Below are positions 42,533-47,475 of a stretch of DNA of 47,475 nt, in pieces. Source of the DNA: Dehalococcoidales bacterium (GTDB lineage: Bacteria; Chloroflexota; Dehalococcoidia; Dehalococcoidales; RBG-16-60-22); contig JAFGPF010000057.1 of assembly GCA_016926115.1 (NCBI GenBank), positions 1-47,475 on the forward strand, written 5' to 3'. Position numbers and translations under genes: made by a program. Numbering within the stretch: the stretch's first letter is position 1; each line of letters begins with the position of its first letter. The notes beneath the pieces are model-generated. The model saw nothing but the letters and a program-made list of their open reading frames with translations, was not told the DNA's origin and did not search any database.

Positions 42533-43681
42533 CTAGAGAAACGTGGTGGTGCCTGTTTGTGTGATATCGTAACCACCGGCTTTATTAACGACCTCTTTGA
42601 ACTCCTCGCTGACCACCGTATCGAGCAAAGGTTTCAGTAGCTTATCGCGGTAGCTGGCAATCGGTATGACCAGGTCGTACCTTTCCCGGAACAGCGGCAT
42701 GAAGTCGATATCGCAACTGCGGGCGGCGGCCTCGATGCCCATGGCGACGTCCGCCTCGCCCCTTGATATGCTCAGGCCCACGGCGAGATGTGTCTCCATC
42801 TCCTTGTCATAGCCCTTGATTTCCCCCGGGCTGATGCCGAGCTGGCGTAAATGTATATCCAGGAGGACGCGGGTGCCAGAACCCTCCTGCCGGTTGACAA
42901 AGGTAATATCCTTGCGTTTAAGGTCGGGAATTCCTCTGATATTCTTGGGATTGCCGCGGGCGTACATGAGTCCCTGGATACGGTAAACCAGGTGCACCAC
43001 CGCCACTTCCCTGCCCGGCAGTATCCGCTTGATAAAGGGATAGTTATACTCGCCCGTTTCCTCGTCCAGCAGGTGAATGCCGGCGAGATGCGCCCGGTCC
43101 TCCTGAAGGGCGATAAGCCCCCCCAGGCTGCCGGCATGGACGATATCGAACTCTATGTTATCGGTATGCCGCTTCACCAGGTCCGTCAGGATGGTCAGGG
43201 CTAAATCATGACTCCCGACGATTAGAATGGTATTGGGCTTGGTGGTGGTCTTTGCCTTGCTGACCGGTTTTTCTGCGGCGCTCTGCCGTTCCTCGCGCCA
43301 TCGGGACAGGTGGAGATAAAAAGCCGCCTCCAGGTCCTCGGGACTGTACCCCTGGCTAAGCACCTTCACGATATCGTCGCTGACGATTTCCGAGAGGCGT
43401 TTCTGGCGGGCTACGGTAACGGAGGGGTCGTCGGTATTAGCCACCACCACGGTGCCGCCGCGACGGCGGGCGGAGATTACCTTTTCCTGTTCAAGTTCCA
43501 TGTAAGCCCGGAACACGGTATTCTGGTTGACGTTGAGGGACTGCGCCAGTTCCCTTACCGTAGGAAGGTGGTCGCCCGGCTTGAGCTGCTCCGTGGCTAT
43601 AAACTGCCTGACCTGCTCGGCTATCTGCTGGTAAAGGGGGGCGGAGGAATGCTGGTCCAGGCGGAAGTCCAGATTATTCAT
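42533..43681 (-). CDS. GntR-type regulator fused to a PBP-like oxyanion-binding domain
   Basis: A 382-residue fusion. Residues 1-75 are a GntR/YtrA winged helix (APLYQQIAEQVRQFIATEQL, LPTVRELAQSLNVNQNTVFR). After a linker, residues about 150-375 form a periplasmic-binding-protein-like domain (PF12727 type: SLGGLIALQEDRAHLAGIHL, FVNRQEGSGTRVLLD, GEADVAMGIEAAARS). Such fusions usually sense molybdate, tungstate or a related ligand. Its place just before a tungsten enzyme gene suggests control of that enzyme by metal supply. The ATG has no Shine-Dalgarno and lies close to promoter elements, so the mRNA may be almost leaderless. Confidence 0.88.
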   Translation of the reverse strand: MNNLDFRLDQHSSAPLYQQIAEQVRQFIATEQLKPGDHLPTVRELAQSLNVNQNTVFRAYMELEQEKVISARRRGGTVVVANTDDPSVTVARQKRLSEIVSDDIVKVLSQGYSPEDLEAAFYLHLSRWREERQSAAEKPVSKAKTTTKPNTILIVGSHDLALTILTDLVKRHTDNIEFDIVHAGSLGGLIALQEDRAHLAGIHLLDEETGEYNYPFIKRILPGREVAVVHLVYRIQGLMYARGNPKNIRGIPDLKRKDITFVNRQEGSGTRVLLDIHLRQLGISPGEIKGYDKEMETHLAVGLSISRGEADVAMGIEAAARSCDIDFMPLFRERYDLVIPIASYRDKLLKPLLDTVVSEEFKEVVNKAGGYDITQTGTTTFL

Positions 43682-43686
43682 AATTT

Positions 43687-43726
43687 ATTGTAGCACAAAT
43701 GTAACTTATCTGAGAACGAATGTCAA
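43687..43726 (-). promoter_or_regulatory. Promoter region of the GntR/PBP regulator
   Basis: On the minus strand TTGACA (43726-43721), a 17-base spacer and TACATT (43703-43698) form one promoter. A second element, TGCTACAAT (43695-43687), is an extended -10 that would start transcription at or near the ATG at 43681, giving a leaderless message. Confidence 0.5.
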
Positions 43727-43840
43727 GACGCGTGATTATTGATCTTACTACCCTTGCTATGGTAGCGGGAATTGATAACCATATTTGGACTATTGAAGAG
43801 ATTATTTAATTAGTACCTTGATATAAAATTATTTCAAATA

Positions 43841-44269
43841 TTATTTCATATTTAGTTCTATTCTGCGTTTATTATAGTCAAAAATAATGTCGAATACATC
43901 AAAAAATCCAGTTTGCCCCAATATACCATAAGGAGCATGCTCTATCTCTCTAGAAAATCCTGCATAACAATCAAACTCATATCCCTCAACATCTATTTTA
44001 ATGTTATGAAAATAAGCTTTTAACTCTTTACCTGTAACACCATGAAGAACCTCTAATTTTCCCGATTCTATCGCGATCCCTATTGTTTCACCAATCGAAG
44101 CGTGTAATATACAGGAATCAGCCCCTGAGTCTATTAAGGCTAGATAACTTATTCTTTCTTGCCCATTTATAAGTTGTATGGGTATTACGGGTCTAGAAAC
44201 ACTGACCCGTCTGGGGTATGCCTCAGACGGGTCAGCATTAAACTTGCTATATTTGAGTGTAATACTCAT
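43841..44269 (-). CDS. Retropepsin-like aspartyl protease-fold protein
   Basis: A 142-residue protein with one aspartyl protease half. The active-site motif is ALIDSGADSCILH (DSGA, about residue 47), followed by LEVLHGVTGKEL as the flap region and a C-terminal YGILGQTGFFDVFDI matching the hydrophobic-hydrophobic-Gly helix motif. Such proteins act as dimers. It overlaps the DUF5678 gene by four bases. It lies in an AT-rich patch unlike the rest of the window, so transfer is possible. Part of its N-terminus is coded by a near-perfect palindrome (44202-44235). Confidence 0.82.
   Translation of the reverse strand: MSITLKYSKFNADPSEAYPRRVSVSRPVIPIQLINGQERISYLALIDSGADSCILHASIGETIGIAIESGKLEVLHGVTGKELKAYFHNIKIDVEGYEFDCYAGFSREIEHAPYGILGQTGFFDVFDIIFDYNKRRIELNMK
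44202..44235. repeat. Palindrome inside the protease gene
   Basis: CTGACCCGTCTG (44202-44213) and CAGACGGGTCAG (44224-44235) are perfect reverse complements; the stem extends inward by three more pairs, one of them G-T on the plus strand, leaving a 4-base loop. It is GC-rich within an AT-rich gene and codes for residues about 12-23 of the protein. Confidence 0.8.
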
Positions 44270-44460
44270 AATATAAATGCGCTAGAACTTTTAGGGACTT
44301 TTGTTAATATGGGACTACACTCCTTATGTTTATGTGCTTGTTCCAACGCTTTCTTTGGATTCGTAGCAACACCTACTACCCTGCTACTATCCGCTGATAG
44401 CGCAATCCACTTATTTGAATAACCTCTTAACAATTTTGTCAAATCAGTGTTTTTAGCCAT
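44266..44460 (-). CDS. DUF5678-like small protein
   Basis: A 64-residue protein resembling DUF5678: a short helix, NKWIALSADSSRVVGVATNP, then a helix and SPILTKVPKSSSAF. GGGAGG lies about 7 bases before the ATG and a good promoter upstream (44521-44549). It overlaps the protease-like gene (ATGA), so the two are coupled. Pairs of DUF5678 and retropepsin-like genes occur in various bacteria and archaea as far as I recall; no function is established. Confidence 0.7.
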   Translation of the reverse strand: MAKNTDLTKLLRGYSNKWIALSADSSRVVGVATNPKKALEQAHKHKECSPILTKVPKSSSAFIL

Positions 44461-44520
44461 TCTTCACCTCCCTCTCTTCTACACCACTCAAAGTATCTTT
44501 CTCCTACTTAATCTACCCCT

Positions 44521-44549
44521 ACTATACACCCCTACACACTAAAAGTCAA
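44521..44549 (-). promoter_or_regulatory. Promoter of the DUF5678-protease pair
   Basis: On the minus strand TTGACT (44549-44544), a 17-base spacer and TATAGT (44526-44521) match the consensus at five of six bases each. Confidence 0.6.
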
Positions 44550-44880
44550 TCATTATGTCATTATGTTACACATATGTTATATCCTAAAGCATAATACTAC
44601 CGAATTATGTAGGGTGTAACATTTATCTTGATATTGATGAAAATATTCATATAATAATATTACTATACGCTTTATTAAATTAAATTTACCTGCGTTCAAG
44701 AGAACTGCAGAAAATTAAAATAACCCACTACCAATTACTAACTAATAACCTCACCCCTCCAGGACTCTTCGACCTTTATCTCTCCCTGTGCGCGACAAAA
44801 ACCACTTGCCGATAACTGTCATATAGCTTAAAGTAAACAGGGATGAAGACCATTACCCTCTGCTCCATGCACCCTGAGCA

Positions 44881-44970
44881 ACTTAACATATAACGAAAAA
44901 CGAATAACTCGAAAATGAAAAACGAATACCCCGAAAACGAAACTAACTTAACATATAACGAATAACGAAT
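44881..44970 (+). repeat. Short direct repeats of AACGAATA type
   Basis: The 17-base sequence acttaacatataacgaa occurs at 44881-44897 and again at 44946-44962, 65 bases apart. Between and after them the shorter unit AACGAATA recurs with small changes (for example near 44899, 44920 and 44965). Units are too short and irregular for a CRISPR array. Confidence 0.7.
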
Positions 44971-45083
44971 AATCGTAGCTGATTAGCTACGGAAAAACTA
45001 AAAATAATTTTAAAACTAATAACGAATCAAAAATAGCCGCCCTGATAAGAAAAGACATCGCCGAGGAGAGGGGTAGCAGAGGT

Positions 45084-46904
45084 CTAAGCCGCCAGTTCCG
45101 GCGTGCTCAGGGTCTTGTACATCTTGTAGTAAAGACCCTCTTTCGCCAGCAGCTCTTTGTGGGAACCTTCTTCTACAATCTTCCCGTGCTCGAGCACGAT
45201 AATACGGTCGGCGCCGGTTACCGTCGAAAGACGGTGGGCGATTGTCAGGCAGGTGCGCCCCTTGGTCAACTTGCGCAGCGCCCGCTGCATAATCCGCTCG
45301 GTATTCGTATCCACGTTGGATGTAGCCTCGTCGAGGATGAGGATACGCGGGTCGGCGAGTATCGCCCGCGCCAGGCAGATAAGCTGGCGCTGTCCGGCGC
45401 TTAGGCTGGAGCCCCGCTGCCCCACCTGCGCATCGTAGCCTTTTTCAAGTCGGCTGATGAAATTATTAGCGCCGACCGTTTTCGCCACTTCAACAACCTC
45501 GTCGCGGGTGGCGTCAAGTTTGCCGTACTTTATATTCTCTTCGATAGTCCCGGAAAAGAGAATCGGGTCCTGCGGCACGATGCCGATCTGCTTCCTCAAT
45601 GACCGTTGGGTAACGGAACGCACGTCGTAGCCGTCCACGGATACCTCGCCCTTTTCCACCTCGTAAAAGCGGGCGGCCAGGCTGACCAGGCTGCTCTTGC
45701 CCGAGCCTGTCTGCCCCACGAGGGCGACGGTCTCTCCCGGCTTGATGGCTAAATTGATATCGTGGAGGACGTCCTTGTTCGCCTCGTAGCCGAAGTTCAC
45801 GTCCTTGAAGATAATCTCCCCGTTTACCGGCGGCAGTTCCACGGCGCCGGGTCTGTCCTGAATCTCCGGCTCCACGTCCAGCAGCTCGAAGATACGCGCG
45901 CCGGAAGCCATCGCCCGCTGGAGCTCCGTGTACTGCATGGAAAGCTCAAGCACAGGCTCGAAGAAGCGCTGTACGTAGAGCAGGAAGCTGACGAGAACAC
46001 CGACGGTCATCACGCCATCAAATACCTGAAAACCACCGATGATGATGACAATGGCAAAGGAAACGCCGGTGAGTATCTGCACCATGGGCATCATGAGCGC
46101 TTCCAGCTTGACGGCGCTGACATTGGCATCCAGGTGAGCGCGGTTGACCTCGTCGAACTGGCCGAGGTTTTCACTCTCGCGCGAGAGGCTCTGGACGACC
46201 CGCACGCCGGAGACGTCCTCCTGCAGCTGCGAATTTACCGTGGCGATGGCCTGCCTCACCCGGATAAACGCCCGCCGGGCGAACTTCTGCCAGATATATA
46301 CCAGAATCGCCATCACCGGCACTACCGTAAGTGTAATTAAAGCCAGCCGCGGATTGGCGACAATCATAATAACCGCGATACCTACCAGCGTCAGGAGACT
46401 GGTTATCATCGCCAGCATGCCCTGGGTGACGAGTTCCTGCACCTGCTGCACGTCGTTCTGCACGCGTGACATGAGCTTGCCGACCTTGTGGGTATCGAAG
46501 AAACTCAGGGAAAGACTGTGCAGATGGTCGAACATCTCGGTGCGCATGCGGTAGATAATGGACTGTCCCGCGTAGGCAAGATAGATGCTCTCCAGGTACT
46601 GGCCGCCCCACATCGCCACGGCGACCACCGCCAGAAAGATAACCGTAATATTGAGTCCGCCGAGGTTGCCCTGTACGATATGGTCCGTAGCCACGCCGAC
46701 CAGGTAAGGCAGGGCCAGCGTCGCCAGGGTTCGGATAAGCATACCCCCCGCGCCGACACTCACCTTACCGATGACGGGCTTGAGGTATTTCGGCAGCCGC
46801 GCGATTACCCGGCTGTCGTAGACCTTGCCCAGCACTTCATCGGAATCGAAGTGCCCGCCCCCGCGATGGGGAGGTCCGTGCATGGGACCACCGCCGTGAA
46901 ACAT
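45084..46904 (-). CDS. ABC exporter half-transporter, catalytically complete subunit
   Basis: A 606-residue exporter with a membrane domain (about residues 55-335, six helices) and an ATPase domain (about 370-600). Walker A is VGQTGSGKSSLVS, signature LSAGQRQLICLARAI, Walker B ILILDEATSNVD with the catalytic Glu present, H-loop IAHRLS. Substrate class (lipid, drug, peptide) is not clear. The His/Gly-rich N-terminal tail (MHGPPHRGGGHFDSDEVLGK) is common in the second gene of paired exporters. Its ATG is one base after the stop of the next entry, so both subunits are made together. Confidence 0.93.
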   Translation of the reverse strand: MFHGGGPMHGPPHRGGGHFDSDEVLGKVYDSRVIARLPKYLKPVIGKVSVGAGGMLIRTLATLALPYLVGVATDHIVQGNLGGLNITVIFLAVVAVAMWGGQYLESIYLAYAGQSIIYRMRTEMFDHLHSLSLSFFDTHKVGKLMSRVQNDVQQVQELVTQGMLAMITSLLTLVGIAVIMIVANPRLALITLTVVPVMAILVYIWQKFARRAFIRVRQAIATVNSQLQEDVSGVRVVQSLSRESENLGQFDEVNRAHLDANVSAVKLEALMMPMVQILTGVSFAIVIIIGGFQVFDGVMTVGVLVSFLLYVQRFFEPVLELSMQYTELQRAMASGARIFELLDVEPEIQDRPGAVELPPVNGEIIFKDVNFGYEANKDVLHDINLAIKPGETVALVGQTGSGKSSLVSLAARFYEVEKGEVSVDGYDVRSVTQRSLRKQIGIVPQDPILFSGTIEENIKYGKLDATRDEVVEVAKTVGANNFISRLEKGYDAQVGQRGSSLSAGQRQLICLARAILADPRILILDEATSNVDTNTERIMQRALRKLTKGRTCLTIAHRLSTVTGADRIIVLEHGKIVEEGSHKELLAKEGLYYKMYKTLSTPELAA

Positions 46905-46905
46905 G

Positions 46906-47475
46906 CTAGTCCTCCACCTTCCCTTCCTGAGATTCCTTATTTACCAGGAGCTGTTCCTCGTATACCTCTTTGTAAATGCCGTTCACGGCAATCAATTCGT
47001 CGTGCGTGCCCCGCTCCACCACCTCCCCGTCCTGGAGCATGAGGATGATATCAGCGTTGCGGATAATAGGGATGCGGTGGGTGATGATAAAGGTCGTCCT
47101 CCCCTTGATAAGCTTGTCCAGCGCCTGGCGGATGAGCTTCTCCGTTTCTGAGTCCACGCTGGCGGTGGAGTCGTCCAGTATCAGGACGCTGGGGTTCACC
47201 AGCAGTGTGCGGGCTATGGAAAGCCGCTGTTTCTCCCCGCCGGAAAGGGTATCGCCGCGCTCCCCCACCCAGGTCTCGTAGCCCTCGGGCAGTCCCTGAA
47301 TGAAGTCGTGCAGATAGGCAGCTTTAGCCACCTCTATAATCTCGTCCATATTGGCGTCCACGGCGCCGTAGGCGATATTCTCCTTGACGGTCGCCGAGAA
47401 CAGGAAGACGTCCTGCTGCGCGGCAACAACGTTCTTACGCAGGGAAGCCAGCGTGACATCGCGTATATCGGTGCC
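46906..47475 (-). CDS. ABC exporter half-transporter, degenerate ATPase subunit, partial
   Basis: The C-terminal 189 residues of an exporter subunit; the gene continues beyond the window. Present are the Q-loop (AAQQDVFLFSATVKENIAYG), the signature LSGGEKQRLSIARTLL, Walker B LILDDSTASVD and the H-loop ITHRIP. The catalytic Glu after Walker B is Asp, as in the weak-site subunit of heterodimeric exporters such as TM287/TM288. GGAGG near its end serves as ribosome binding site for the following gene. Confidence 0.92.
   Translation of the reverse strand, partial: GTDIRDVTLASLRKNVVAAQQDVFLFSATVKENIAYGAVDANMDEIIEVAKAAYLHDFIQGLPEGYETWVGERGDTLSGGEKQRLSIARTLLVNPSVLILDDSTASVDSETEKLIRQALDKLIKGRTTFIITHRIPIIRNADIILMLQDGEVVERGTHDELIAVNGIYKEVYEEQLLVNKESQEGKVED

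Larger units (their letters stand above)
44461..45083. other. AT-rich intergenic region of about 620 bases
   Basis: No credible gene is seen. It holds the promoter of the DUF5678 pair, a stretch of short A-rich repeats (44881-44970), a small CGTAGCT-N4-AGCTACG palindrome (44974-44991) and otherwise AT-rich sequence. The composition contrasts sharply with the neighbouring GC-rich genes and fits an acquired or decayed segment. Confidence 0.6.

Noticed and set aside
44881..44970. Repeat array as a CRISPR
   Set aside because: Units are short, uneven and low in complexity, with no constant spacer length and no cas genes in the window.

Overview
The window looks like a contiguous piece of a moderately GC-rich bacterial chromosome, most likely an uncultured Chloroflexota of the Dehalococcoidia type. 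This is an inference from gene content: a tungsten-type aldehyde:ferredoxin oxidoreductase, an archaeal-style split glutamate synthase, an NrpR-type nitrogen repressor, a UGSC-family selenoprotein and repeated Dpp-type transporters. No rRNA, tRNA, CRISPR array, prophage or insertion sequence was seen.

Layout. 1-2571: end of purL and purQ (purine synthesis). 2604-3728: a DUF1232 membrane protein, then acpP and nusB on the other strand. 3811-7542: a TetR regulator divergent from a three-gene ABC-2 export operon, with both promoters built on one palindrome. 7543-13948: a complete peptide-type ABC importer (lipoprotein, two permeases, two ATPases) behind a long leader. 13999-16841: a signalling group on the minus strand: a class II cyclic-nucleotide phosphodiesterase-like hydrolase, a GAF/HD-GYP protein and a class III nucleotide cyclase. 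17021-27181: a 10 kb nitrogen-assimilation region. 27183-32313: cysK, then a cluster with two paralogous cupins, an unusual M24-fold protein, a flavodoxin-ferredoxin protein and an SDR. 32365-34035: a UGSC-family gene with an in-frame TGA read as selenocysteine. 34120-39975: a second Dpp-type importer with its lipoprotein gene facing the other way. 40279-43681: a MoaD-like protein, a tungsten-type aldehyde oxidoreductase and a GntR/PBP fusion regulator. 43841-45083: an AT-rich island with a DUF5678/retropepsin-like pair and short repeats. 45084-47475: a heterodimeric-type ABC exporter, cut by the window end.

The nitrogen region is the main system. A dicluster-type ferredoxin, an FAD pyridine-nucleotide oxidoreductase and three separate glutamate synthase subunits form one operon with an atypical OmpR-family regulator. 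They are followed by amt-glnK, glnA and nrpR. The operon promoter carries TGCGGTAACCGTTTACCGCA just after the expected transcription start, which matches the GGTA-N6-TACC form I recall for the Methanosarcina NrpR operator. The amt promoter has no normal -35 box. It has four 5-bp direct repeats at exactly 11-bp spacing, the arrangement bound by PhoB/GlnR-type winged-helix activators, and the gene just upstream encodes such a protein with Glu in place of the phospho-accepting Asp. The sequence therefore suggests an archaeal-type repressor and a GlnR-like orphan activator working in one bacterial nitrogen circuit.

Other coherent units are a possible cAMP make-and-break group (cyclase plus phosphodiesterase), a tungsten-cofactor enzyme beside an oxyanion-sensing regulator, and the UGSC gene, where the TGA sits exactly at the family's U-G-x-C motif.
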